From Paracoccaceae bacterium (GTDB taxonomy: Bacteria > Pseudomonadota > Alphaproteobacteria > Rhodobacterales > Rhodobacteraceae): 10,259 nucleotides of DNA. The stretch spans positions 1-10,259 of the forward strand of contig SKNG01000318.1 in NCBI GenBank assembly GCA_007120685.1, in the 5' to 3' direction. The position numbers and the translations under genes were made by a program. Shown piece by piece: positions 1 to 6,673 of this stretch. The notes below the pieces were generated by a model. It saw nothing but the letters and a program-made list of their open reading frames with translations, was not told where the DNA came from and did not search any database. Each line of letters begins with the position of its first letter. The first letter of the stretch is position 1.

Positions 1-269
1 CCTATCCGCCGATCTATGACCTCGCCCGCCGCCGGCTGGGCGAGCGCGGCATCACCTATCACAACGACCATGTGCTGGCGGTGGGCGATGGCATCCTGAC
101 CGATATCGCCGGCGCCCAGGCCGAAGGCATCGACGCGGTTTTCGTCACCGGCGGGCTGGAGGCGGCGCGCTTCGGCCCGGACCCGGAAAACCCGGACCCC
201 GCCGCCCTGGCCGACTGGCTGGCCGCCGAGGGCCGCGCCCCGCAGTTTGCCATCGGCCGCCTGCGCTGA
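1..269 (+). CDS. HAD-IIA (NagD-like) hydrolase, C-terminal end, 5' truncated by window edge
   Basis: About 88 residues of the C-terminal part are visible, reading in frame from base 3 and ending at TGA 267-269. The segment starts YPPIYDLA, which matches the (K)P.PIY region that follows the catalytic lysine in HAD class IIA phosphatases. It then has VGDGILTDIAGA, the family's motif IV of the GD...TD form, which supplies acidic Mg2+ ligands. FVTGGL follows, the usual last core strand. This fits the TIGR01459-type HAD hydrolases common in alphaproteobacteria, presumed cytoplasmic phosphatases of unknown physiological substrate. The nucleophile Asp and cap domain lie outside the window. It is convergent with hflX. 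A NagD-type sugar-phosphate or p-nitrophenyl-phosphate phosphatase is the alternative name; the substrate cannot be read from this fragment. Confidence 0.85.
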   Translation, partial: YPPIYDLARRRLGERGITYHNDHVLAVGDGILTDIAGAQAEGIDAVFVTGGLEAARFGPDPENPDPAALADWLAAEGRAPQFAIGRLR

Positions 270-271
270 CC

Positions 272-301
272 CCGGGCCGAAACCCCGCCCGAAAGGCCCG
301 G
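272..301. repeat. Inverted repeat just after the HAD gene stop
   Basis: A perfect 7-bp inverted repeat (CCGGGCC at 272-278, GGCCCGG at 295-301) flanks a 16-nt spacer, starting two bases after the HAD stop codon. On the plus strand it is followed by seven A's (302-308), not a U-tract, so it is not a textbook intrinsic terminator for the HAD gene. It may act as a 3'-end stabilising hairpin or a U-tract-independent stop. This is inference from base pairing only. Confidence 0.4.
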
Positions 302-330
302 AAAAAAACCCGCGCCCCTCTTTGCTCTTC

Positions 331-380
331 AAATATCCCGGGGGGTGAGGGCCGCAGGCCCGAGGGGGGCAGCGCCCCCC
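331..380 (-). terminator. Tandem-hairpin terminator of hflX, Rhodobacteraceae-style 3' element
   Basis: Read on the minus strand just past the hflX stop (396-398), there is first a perfect 7-bp stem with a 3-nt loop (364-370 with 374-380, GGGGGGC/GCCCCCC) and then a second 5-bp stem with a 3-nt loop (349-353 with 357-361, GGGCC/GGCCC). These are followed by CCCCCCGGGATATTTG (330-345). From general familiarity, a G/C hairpin followed by CCCGGGATATTT is a recurrent 3' element in Rhodobacter/Paracoccus-type genomes; I could not verify this by search. The short ATATTT run would be the release region. No other plausible terminator lies in this 126-bp convergent gap. Confidence 0.6.
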
Positions 381-395
381 TGCCCCGCGCGCTGC

Positions 396-1721
396 TCAAC
401 CGCTGCCTTCGGTTCCCTCGCCCCGCAGCGCCTCGAACCGCCTCCGCTGCGCCGCACTCCAGGTCACTGTCAGCACCGATCCGTCCTCGCCCGGCGCCTC
501 GTCCTCCACCACGCCAGCCTCGAACAACCAGGCCCGCGCCCGCCCCTCGGCATGACCCAGCACCAGCGTCTCACGCCGCCGCGCGGCGTCCAGCAGCCCC
601 GCCACCGCCGCCAGCGCCGGCGCCAGCCCGGCCCCGCTCAGGGCCGAGACCGCGAACACCCCCTCGCGCCGCGAAGCCACCGCCAGCGCCGGGTCATCGG
701 GCGGCAGAAGGTCGATCTTGTTCCAGAACTCCAGCACCGGCACATCCTCGCCCACGCCCAGATCGGCCAGGATCGCGGCCACATCGGCGGCCTGGGCCTC
801 GGTCTCGGGGTGGGCGATGTCGCGCACATGGACGATCAGATCGGCCTCCAGCACCTCTTCCAGCGTGGCCCGAAACGCCGCCACCAGCTGCGGCGGCAGG
901 TCGGAAATGAACCCCACGGTATCGGACAGGATCACCTCCAGCCCGCCCTCCAGCCGCACCGCCCGCATGGTGGGATCGAGCGTGGCGAAAAGCATGTCCT
1001 TCGCCATCACATCGGCCCCGGTCAGCCGGTTGAACAGCGTCGATTTGCCGGCATTGGTATAGCCCACCAGCGCCACCACCGGATAGGGCACGCGGCGGCG
1101 CGCGGCGCGGTGCAGTTCGCGCGTGCGGGCGACCTTTTCCAGCTGCCGCTTCAGCCGCACCATCTGGGTGTCGATGGCGCGGCGGTCGGCCTCGATCTGC
1201 GTCTCGCCGGGGCCGCCGACGAAACCCAGGCCCCCGCGCTGGCGCTCCAGATGCGTCCAGGCGCGCACCAGCCGCGTGCGCTGATAGCTCAGCGCGGCCA
1301 GTTCCACCTGCAGCACCCCGTCGCGCGTGCGGGCGCGGTCGGCGAAGATCTCCAGGATCAGCCCGGTCCGGTCCAGCAGCTTCACCCCCCAGGCCTTTTC
1401 CAGGTTGCGCTGCTGCACCGGGCTTACCGGCCCGTCGACCAGCACCAGCCCGATCTCCTGCTCGGCGATCAGCGCCTTCAGCTCCTCCAGCTTGCCGGAG
1501 CCGAAGAGCGTGCCGGGATGGGCACGGGGCAGGCGCACCACCTGACCGCCCCGCAGGTCTATCCCCGGCAGGGCATGGGCCAGCGCGGTGGCCTCTTCCA
1601 GTGCCGCTTCGGCCGGCCGGGCGGCGGTGCGGCCGCGCAGATCGGGGTGCAGGACCAGCGCGCGCGTGGGCCTCGCCGCGGTCTCTATCCCGGTATCGCC
1701 CGGATCACCGCTCACACGCAC
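396..1721 (-). CDS. hflX: GTPase HflX (ribosome-splitting / 50S-associated GTPase)
   Basis: A 441-residue protein with the full HflX arrangement. The N-terminal HflX domain has the FGSGKLEEL stretch (~73-81) and LDRTGLILEIFADRA (~116-130). A linker carries the family glycine signature GGLGFVGGPGETQIE (~163-177). The Ras-like G domain follows: G1 GYTNAGKS (220-227), a G2 threonine in ATLDPT (~246-251), G3 DTVGF (267-271), G4 NKID (334-337) and G5 SALSG (359-363). HflX binds the 50S subunit and splits stalled or stressed ribosomes using GTP. The chosen start is GTG at 1721, 42 nt after the hfq stop; a second GTG lies two codons in and the Shine-Dalgarno is weak, so the exact N-terminus is uncertain. 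It lies directly behind hfq, as in many proteobacteria, and is probably co-transcribed with it and ended by the 331-380 terminator. The C-terminal domain is short but intact. Confidence 0.95.
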   Translation of the reverse strand: MRVSGDPGDTGIETAARPTRALVLHPDLRGRTAARPAEAALEEATALAHALPGIDLRGGQVVRLPRAHPGTLFGSGKLEELKALIAEQEIGLVLVDGPVSPVQQRNLEKAWGVKLLDRTGLILEIFADRARTRDGVLQVELAALSYQRTRLVRAWTHLERQRGGLGFVGGPGETQIEADRRAIDTQMVRLKRQLEKVARTRELHRAARRRVPYPVVALVGYTNAGKSTLFNRLTGADVMAKDMLFATLDPTMRAVRLEGGLEVILSDTVGFISDLPPQLVAAFRATLEEVLEADLIVHVRDIAHPETEAQAADVAAILADLGVGEDVPVLEFWNKIDLLPPDDPALAVASRREGVFAVSALSGAGLAPALAAVAGLLDAARRRETLVLGHAEGRARAWLFEAGVVEDEAPGEDGSVLTVTWSAAQRRRFEALRGEGTEGSG

Positions 1722-1763
1722 CCGCCCGGCACGGGCCAGCGGGCCGGCCAGACTGCGCCGGCC

Positions 1764-1997
1764 TCAGTCCTCGCCATTATAGAGGTTGATCGGCTGGCCC
1801 GGCATGACGGTGGAAATGGCATGCTTGTAGACCAGCTGGCTCTGCCCCTCGCGGCGCAACAGCACGCAGAAATTGTCGAACCAGGTAATCACGCCAAGCA
1901 GCTTGACGCCGTTTATCAGAAAGATCGTCACCGGGATCTTGTTCTTGCGGACATGGTTCAGGAACGCGTCCTGAAGATTCTGTTTGTCTCCGGCCAT
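1764..1997 (-). CDS. hfq: RNA chaperone Hfq
   Basis: A 77-residue Sm-like protein forming a hexameric ring that pairs sRNAs with mRNAs and influences nitrogen-fixation and stress genes in related bacteria. The Sm1 motif spans about residues 8-48 (QNLQDAFLN, then [20 protein letters not shown]) and the Sm2 motif is YKHAIST (57-63). Gln9 corresponds to the E. coli proximal-face Gln8, and Tyr57-Lys58-His59 is the uridine-binding triad. The rim patch is RKNK (17-20) where E. coli has RRER, so one arginine is conserved and the rest is weaker basic. The C-terminus is very short (ends INLYNGED), as is usual in alphaproteobacteria, and lacks the long disordered tail of enterics. The ATG at 1997 is preceded by AAAAGG at a usable distance. 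It is 178 bp downstream of trkH, so it may have its own promoter, and 42 nt ahead of hflX. Confidence 0.98.
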   Translation of the reverse strand: MAGDKQNLQDAFLNHVRKNKIPVTIFLINGVKLLGVITWFDNFCVLLRREGQSQLVYKHAISTVMPGQPINLYNGED

Positions 1998-2071
1998 GGT
2001 ATCGCCTTTTGTTTAGGTCTTGTTACTGGCACGCTCCGTTACCAGCGGCGCGTCCCTCCCCCGAGACGCCG

Positions 2072-2100
2072 ACTATGAAGCGCCGGGCAGAGGCTTTCCA
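2072..2100 (-). promoter_or_regulatory. Candidate sigma-70-type promoter for hfq
   Basis: On the minus strand, TGGAAA (2095-2100) and CATAGT (2072-2077) are separated by exactly 17 bp. Each matches the -35 (TTGACA) or -10 (TATAAT) consensus at 4 of 6 positions. Transcription would start near 2065 and leave an untranslated leader of about 68 nt before the hfq ATG. The 178-bp trkH-hfq gap is the longest on this strand, which supports a separate promoter. The match is only moderate and untested. Confidence 0.35.
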
Positions 2101-2175
2101 CCCCGAATCAGCCCGTTAGCACGGTTTTATGCGCCAATGCAGGCGGCGTGCCGGGCAGCGCGTGTCTGACAGCGC

Positions 2176-3675
2176 TCAATCGCCGCCGATTTGCGCCGCC
2201 AGAAGCGCCAGCACGGCCAGGATTTCCAGCCGGCCCAGAATCATCCCCAAGGCCAGCACCGCGCGCGCCGGATCGCCCAGATCGGTCCAGTGCAGCACCA
2301 CATCGCCGGCATGGCTGGCCAGGGGGCCGGTGGTGGTCAGCGCGGCCGCGGCAAACACGATAGCGACCTCGAACTCCACCCCCAGTACCAGCAGCAGCGC
2401 CACCAGCAGCGACAGGGCAGCGGCAAAGGCCATGACGAACAGCCAGGCCAGCCGCGCCCCCGGCCCGGCAATGAACCGCAACCGCGCCCCGCCGCCGGTC
2501 ACGCGCGAGGGGTGCAGCAGGCGGCGCATCTCGTCCGTGCCCATGCGGCCCAGCGCGTATAGCCTGAGCAGCTTCACCCCGCCCGCTGCCGTGGCCGCCC
2601 CGCCGCCCATCAGCGCCAGCGCCAAGAGCACCATGCCCGGCGGGGTCAGCCCCGACCAGGCGCGCCCGGCGATCCAGGCATCGTTGACAATGCCGGTGGT
2701 GGTCAGGAACGACAGGCCGGTGAAACCCGCGCCCCAGGCGGCCGTGCCCAGCCTGGGCAGCGCTTCGCCCTCGATGGGCTGGTAGCCACCGGTGACATGG
2801 CGCAGCACCACCAGCACCACCACCGCGGCCACCAGCGCCGCGGCAAGGCGCAGTTGCGGGTCGGCCTGCGGGCGGCCCAGAAGCTGCCTTTCGGTGCTGG
2901 GAATGAAGGCCCGGTTGAGCGCGAGGATCAGGAACAGGAAGATCGCCGCCTCGGCCCCCGGCCCCACCGGGCCCAGCGTCTCGCGCGGCAGGATGCCCGA
3001 GGTCGACAGCACCGCCATCGCTGCCATCAGCGCCGGAAATCCCGCCATGCCGGCAAGTGTCAGCGTGAGCCACAACAGCACGGTGAACCCGCCATAGAGT
3101 GGCAATACCAATCGCAGATGCGCCGCAAAACGCGGCACGGCGCTTTGCCGGGCAGAGGCGCCGGCGCGGTCGGAAACCATGGGGTGTTCGGCCGGGGGGC
3201 GCATCAGTTCGAACCCGCCCAGCCCGATCGGCGCCAGAAAGGCCGTGGCCGCGACCAGGATGAACAGCCCGCCCATCCAGCCCACCATGCCCCGCCACAG
3301 ATGGATGGTATCGGGCACCTGCTGCGGCGGCCGGATCAGGCTGGCGCCGGTGGTGGTGAAGCTGGACACCATCTCGAACCAGGCGTCGACATAGCGCAGA
3401 GACGGCAGCGCATCGGCCAGCGGCAAGGCCATGACGGCGGGCAGGATCAGGTAGATGCCCACCAGCATCGGAAACAGCCCGTGGGTGGCCGGCCGTCGCT
3501 GGCGGCGGGCCGTGGCGATGGTCAGAAACAGCCCCGCAATGGCAATCATCAGCCCGCCGTAAAGGAAACTGCGCCCCACGGCCGACTGCCCGGTCAGGAA
3601 ACCATGCGCCGCCGGTACGCCCATTGCCAGCCCGCAGAAGGTGACAAGCAGCACCAGAAGCGGCACGGTATCCAT
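2176..3675 (-). CDS. trkH: Trk potassium uptake channel subunit TrkH
   Basis: A 499-residue integral membrane protein of the TrkH/KtrB superfamily, the K+-conducting subunit that works with cytoplasmic TrkA. The four pore repeats each keep a selectivity-filter glycine: TTTGAS (Gly110), STSGIL (Gly227), TTTGIV (Gly328) and TTTGPL (Gly450). The glycine-rich intramembrane gate loop after the third filter is GGGAATAAGGVK (357-368), somewhat unlike the usual GG.SGST.GG.K form because Ser/Thr are partly replaced by Ala. The end has the family GRLEIL motif (~481-486). Many hydrophobic helices are evident, for example residues 4-23, 38-56 and 67-87. The ATG at 3675 was chosen because GAGGAG sits nine bases upstream and the protein then starts directly with a membrane helix. 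It follows trkA by 77 bp and is probably in the same transcript. Confidence 0.93.
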   Translation of the reverse strand: MDTVPLLVLLVTFCGLAMGVPAAHGFLTGQSAVGRSFLYGGLMIAIAGLFLTIATARRQRRPATHGLFPMLVGIYLILPAVMALPLADALPSLRYVDAWFEMVSSFTTTGASLIRPPQQVPDTIHLWRGMVGWMGGLFILVAATAFLAPIGLGGFELMRPPAEHPMVSDRAGASARQSAVPRFAAHLRLVLPLYGGFTVLLWLTLTLAGMAGFPALMAAMAVLSTSGILPRETLGPVGPGAEAAIFLFLILALNRAFIPSTERQLLGRPQADPQLRLAAALVAAVVVLVVLRHVTGGYQPIEGEALPRLGTAAWGAGFTGLSFLTTTGIVNDAWIAGRAWSGLTPPGMVLLALALMGGGAATAAGGVKLLRLYALGRMGTDEMRRLLHPSRVTGGGARLRFIAGPGARLAWLFVMAFAAALSLLVALLLVLGVEFEVAIVFAAAALTTTGPLASHAGDVVLHWTDLGDPARAVLALGMILGRLEILAVLALLAAQIGGD

Positions 3676-3684
3676 GACCGGGCG

Positions 3685-3690
3685 CTCCTC
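3685..3690 (-). promoter_or_regulatory. Shine-Dalgarno that fixes the trkH start
   Basis: On the minus strand GAGGAG lies nine bases before the ATG at 3675. It selects this start over an in-frame GTG at 3762 that would add 29 residues rich in Gly/Ser/Pro/Arg and overlap the end of trkA. Confidence 0.65.
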
Positions 3691-3752
3691 ACCCCGCGAC
3701 GCCCCCCCCGACGCACTTCCGGTGCCGGGTGCCGGCCCCTGCTGTCCCGGCC

Positions 3753-5132
3753 TCAGAACCACTCGACCGAGACCTGCAGCATCTGCTCGACCTCCGGCAC
3801 ATCGGTCTTCAGCGCGAAGAGCACCAGAATGTCACCCGCGGTCAGTTCGGTATCGGCGCGCGGGCGCACCAGCGTGCCGCCGGGCTTGAGCACCGCGCCG
3901 ATCAGAACGCCCTCCGGCAGGTCGGCCGCGCCTATAGTGCGCCCGGCCAGCGACGAGGTGGACAGCACCTGCGCCTCGATCACCTCGGCCTCGCCATCGC
4001 CGATGGCATAGATCGACCGCACCCGCCCGTGGCGCACATGGCGCAGGATAGAGGACACGGTGGTGGCGCGCGGGCTGATATGTGCATCGATCCCCAGGCT
4101 GCCCATCAGCGGCACCATGCCGGGGTCGTTGACCAGCGCGATGGCCAGCCGCGCGCCCATCGACTTGGCCCGCACGCAGGACAGAAGATTGGTCTTGTCA
4201 TCATCGGTCAGCGCCAGCACGGCATCGGCTCGGCCGATCTCGGCCTCGGCCAGCAACGCATCGTCCATGCCGTCGCCATGCAGCACTATGGTCCGCTCCA
4301 GCGCATCGGCCGCGCGTTCGGCGCGCGCGCGGTCACGTTCGATCACCCGGACGCGCACCCGCTCGCGCTGCGTCTCCAGCGCACGGGCGACATTCAGCCC
4401 GACATTGCCCGCGCCGATCAGCACCAGCCGTTCCTGCCGGGTCTGGGGCTTGCCGAACACCTCCAGCGTGCGGGCCAGATCCTCGCGCGCGGTGATCACA
4501 TAGACCTGATCGCCGGCGAAAAGCTGGTCGGCCGGCTCTGGCGCAAACAGCCGGCTGCCGCGCCGCACGCCCACCACCATCGCCTTGAGCGTCGAAAACA
4601 GCTCGGTCAACTGCTTCAGCGGGGTCGACAGAACCGGGCAGTCCTCGTCCAGCGCGATGCCGGCCAGTTGCACGCGGCCGTCAAGAAAGTCCTGGATATC
4701 GAAGGTGGAGGGCGCGTTGATCCGGCGCAGCGCGGCGCGGCTGACCTCCTGTTCGGGGTTGATGACCACATCGATGGGCATGTGATCGCGCCGGAACAGA
4801 TCGGCATATTGCGGGTCCAGATAGACCTGCGTGCGCAGCCGGGCGATCTTCCGGGTGACGTTGAACACCGAATGCGCCACCTGACAGGTGACCATGTTCA
4901 CCTCATCGGCATGGGTGGCGGCGATGATCATGTCGGCATCGCGCGCGCCGGCCTCTTCCAGCACCGAAGGGTGCGAGGCGAAGCCGATCACGCCCTGCAC
5001 TTCCAGCGTGTCGGTGGCGCGGCGCACCAGCGCGGGGTTGTTGTCGACGATCGACACCTCGTTGGCCTCGCCGGACAGTTGCCGGGCGATCTGCCAGCCC
5101 ACCTGGCCCGCGCCGCAGATGATGATCTTCAT
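3753..5132 (-). CDS. trkA: Trk system potassium uptake regulatory protein TrkA
   Basis: A 459-residue cytoplasmic protein with two RCK repeats, the normal length and layout for TrkA. The first Rossmann fold starts MKIIICGAGQVGWQIA (GxGxxG at 7-12) with an acidic residue ending the second strand (Asp30), the pattern for NAD(H) binding. The second starts at LVLIGAGNVGLN (GxGxxG at 240-245) with Glu265 in the equivalent place. RCK_C (TrkA_C) domains follow each, around 145-225 and 370-455, the second including ELTAGDILVLF. TrkA forms a ring under TrkH and gates it in response to nucleotides. The ATG at 5132 has an AGGAAAG Shine-Dalgarno nine bases upstream. It is separated from ntrX by 137 bp holding a short tandem repeat, and pairs with trkH 77 bp downstream. 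Confidence 0.96.
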   Translation of the reverse strand: MKIIICGAGQVGWQIARQLSGEANEVSIVDNNPALVRRATDTLEVQGVIGFASHPSVLEEAGARDADMIIAATHADEVNMVTCQVAHSVFNVTRKIARLRTQVYLDPQYADLFRRDHMPIDVVINPEQEVSRAALRRINAPSTFDIQDFLDGRVQLAGIALDEDCPVLSTPLKQLTELFSTLKAMVVGVRRGSRLFAPEPADQLFAGDQVYVITAREDLARTLEVFGKPQTRQERLVLIGAGNVGLNVARALETQRERVRVRVIERDRARAERAADALERTIVLHGDGMDDALLAEAEIGRADAVLALTDDDKTNLLSCVRAKSMGARLAIALVNDPGMVPLMGSLGIDAHISPRATTVSSILRHVRHGRVRSIYAIGDGEAEVIEAQVLSTSSLAGRTIGAADLPEGVLIGAVLKPGGTLVRPRADTELTAGDILVLFALKTDVPEVEQMLQVSVEWF

Positions 5133-5191
5133 GTCCCGGCTCTTTCCTGCCTGCGCTGCCGCATCGCCCAGCCTGACCCCGAGCCGGCCGG

Positions 5192-5271
5192 CCCGTCAAG
5201 CGACGTTCCAGTCAAGCGACCTTCCCATCAACCGCCGTTCCCGTCAGGCGTGCCTTCGTTCAGGCGCGCTT
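5192..5271. repeat. Five imperfect direct repeats of ~16 bp between ntrX and trkA
   Basis: On the plus strand the units are 5192-5207, 5208-5223, 5224-5239, 5240-5256 and 5257-5271, giving 16, 16, 16, 17 and 15 bp. The approximate unit is CCCGTCAAGCGACGTT. Units 1 and 2 are nearly identical (CAAGCGAC shared exactly), unit 3 diverges to CAACCGCC, and units 4 and 5 share TCAGGCG. The array ends inside the ntrX stop codon. On the transcribed (minus) strand each of the first three units contains TTGAC or TTGAT, but no -10 element stands at the right distance, so I do not call it a promoter. It could be a protein-binding array, a relic of slippage, or part of an mRNA leader for trkA. Confidence 0.7.
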
Positions 5272-6673
5272 ACAACTCCTCGGCCTCGCGCGCGCGGGCG
5301 TTGCCGCCGGAGAGGCTCGCAGTATTCACCCCCAGCGTCTTCAGCTTGCGGTGCAGAGCCGAGCGCTCCATGCCGACAAAGGCTGCCGTGCGGCTGATGT
5401 TGCCGCCGAAACGGTTGATCTGGGTCAGCAGGTATTCGCGCTCGAACAGCTCGCGCGCCTCGCGCAGGGGCAGCGTGGCCAGCCCGCCGGACAGCACCAC
5501 CCGCCCCTCTTCGGCCTCGCCCCCCGCCTCGCCGGCCAGGTCGCGCCCCTCGATCGGCCCTGTCCCCTCGCCCAGAATCAGCGCGCGCTCGATCACGTTG
5601 CGCAGCTGGCGGATGTTGCCGGGCCAGTTCATCGCCTGCAGCTGCGCCTCGGCCTCATCGCTCAGGCTGCGCTTCGGCAGGCCCTGGGTCTGGTGGAACA
5701 GCTCGATGAAATGCGCGGCCAGTGGCGGGATGTCCTCGCGCCGTTCGGCCAGACCGGGCACCTGGATCGGCACCACGCTCAGCCGGTCGAAAAGCTCCTG
5801 GCGGAAATTGCCCGCCGCGATCTCGGTGCGCAGGTCGCGCGTGGTGGACGAGATCACCCGCAGGTCAACCCGCACCCGCTCGCTGCCGCCCTCGCGCATG
5901 AAGGTCTGATCGACCAGCACGCGCAGGATCTTCGACTGCGTGCCGGGCGGCATGTCGGCGACTTCATCCAGATAGAGCACCCCGCCATCGGCCTGTTCCA
6001 AGAGCCCCGGCACCACCCCATGCGCAGCAGTTTCCTGGCCGAACAGCACCGCCTCCATCCGATCGGGCTCGATGGCGGCACAGGCGACGGTGACGAAGGG
6101 CGCCTCGGCGCGGGCGGACTGGGCATGGATGAACCGCGCCGCCACTTCCTTGCCGCAGCCGGCTGGGCCGGTCAGCATCACCCGGCCGTTGGAACGCGTG
6201 ACCTTGCCCAGCTGCGCGCGCAGCGCCTTCATCGCCGGGCTGAGCCCGATCATCACCCCCGGCGCCCCGTCGCGCCGGCGCAGGCTGACGTGCTCGCGCC
6301 GCAGCCGGGCGGTTTCCATGGCCCGGCCGATCACCACCAGCAGTTGATCGATGTTGAAGGGCTTCTCGATGAAGTCATAGGCGCCCTTCTTGATCGCCGC
6401 CACGGCGATCTCGATATTGCCATGGCCAGAGATGATGACCACCGGGATCTCCGGATGTTCGCGCCGCACCCACATCAGGATGCCGATGCCGTCCATCTTG
6501 CTGTCCTTCAGCCACAGGTCCAGCACCAGCATCGCCGGCGGATCGGCCTTGATGGCCGCCTGCGCCTCGTCGGAATTGGCCGCCAGCCGCGTCTCGTAGC
6601 CTTCGTCGCGCAGGATCTCCGAGACCAGTTCTCGGATGTCGCGCTCGTCGTCGACGATCAGGATGTCGCTCAT
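5270..6673 (-). CDS. ntrX: Response regulator NtrX (NtrC family, lacks GAFTGA)
   Basis: A 467-residue regulator with three parts. The receiver domain (~1-120) has acidic Asp8/Asp9, phospho-acceptor Asp52 (VLDLWL), switch Ser82 and Lys104 (EKPF). The AAA+ domain (~140-370) has Walker A GPAGCGKE (169-176) instead of the usual GESGTGKE, Walker B LYLDE (Asp236-Glu237), an arginine-finger region FRQELFDRL and WPGNIRQL. The C-terminal Fis-type helix-turn-helix is at ~420-460 (GGNISRTAAFVGMERSALHRKL). Where sigma-54 activators have GAFTGA, between LFGQE (~210-214) and LLEQADGG, the sequence is TAAHGVVPG, so direct sigma-54 activation is unlikely. It partners NtrY, with which it overlaps by four bases (ATGA), and has a GAGG Shine-Dalgarno inside the ntrY end. 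NtrYX in alphaproteobacteria is linked to nitrogen, redox and respiratory control. Confidence 0.95.
   Translation of the reverse strand: MSDILIVDDERDIRELVSEILRDEGYETRLAANSDEAQAAIKADPPAMLVLDLWLKDSKMDGIGILMWVRREHPEIPVVIISGHGNIEIAVAAIKKGAYDFIEKPFNIDQLLVVIGRAMETARLRREHVSLRRRDGAPGVMIGLSPAMKALRAQLGKVTRSNGRVMLTGPAGCGKEVAARFIHAQSARAEAPFVTVACAAIEPDRMEAVLFGQETAAHGVVPGLLEQADGGVLYLDEVADMPPGTQSKILRVLVDQTFMREGGSERVRVDLRVISSTTRDLRTEIAAGNFRQELFDRLSVVPIQVPGLAERREDIPPLAAHFIELFHQTQGLPKRSLSDEAEAQLQAMNWPGNIRQLRNVIERALILGEGTGPIEGRDLAGEAGGEAEEGRVVLSGGLATLPLREARELFEREYLLTQINRFGGNISRTAAFVGMERSALHRKLKTLGVNTASLSGGNARAREAEEL

Noticed and set aside
345..2078. 577-codon plus-strand open frame antisense to hflX and hfq
   Set aside because: Product is Arg/Gln/His/Pro-rich low-complexity with no recognisable domain, typical of an antisense frame opened by high GC; hflX and hfq on the other strand are unmistakable.
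2120..2150. Possible trkH terminator hairpin in the trkH-hfq gap
   Set aside because: Only a 4-bp CGCC/GGCG stem with a 6-nt loop could be formed, followed by a poor U-tract; too weak to call.
3676..3762. 29-residue N-terminal extension of TrkH from an upstream GTG
   Set aside because: It overlaps the end of trkA, is Gly/Ser/Arg-rich, passes through the eight-base G run and lacks the good Shine-Dalgarno seen before the ATG at 3675.
5192..5271. CRISPR array or sigma-70 promoter in the 16-bp repeats
   Set aside because: Repeats are contiguous with no spacers, so not CRISPR. The TTGAC-like hexamers in the repeats have no acceptable -10 sequence 16-18 bases downstream.
3729..5909. 726-codon plus-strand open frame antisense to trkA and part of ntrX
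   Set aside because: Spans two well-supported minus-strand genes and their gap, with His/Gln/Arg-rich composition and no motifs; it is a GC-driven shadow.
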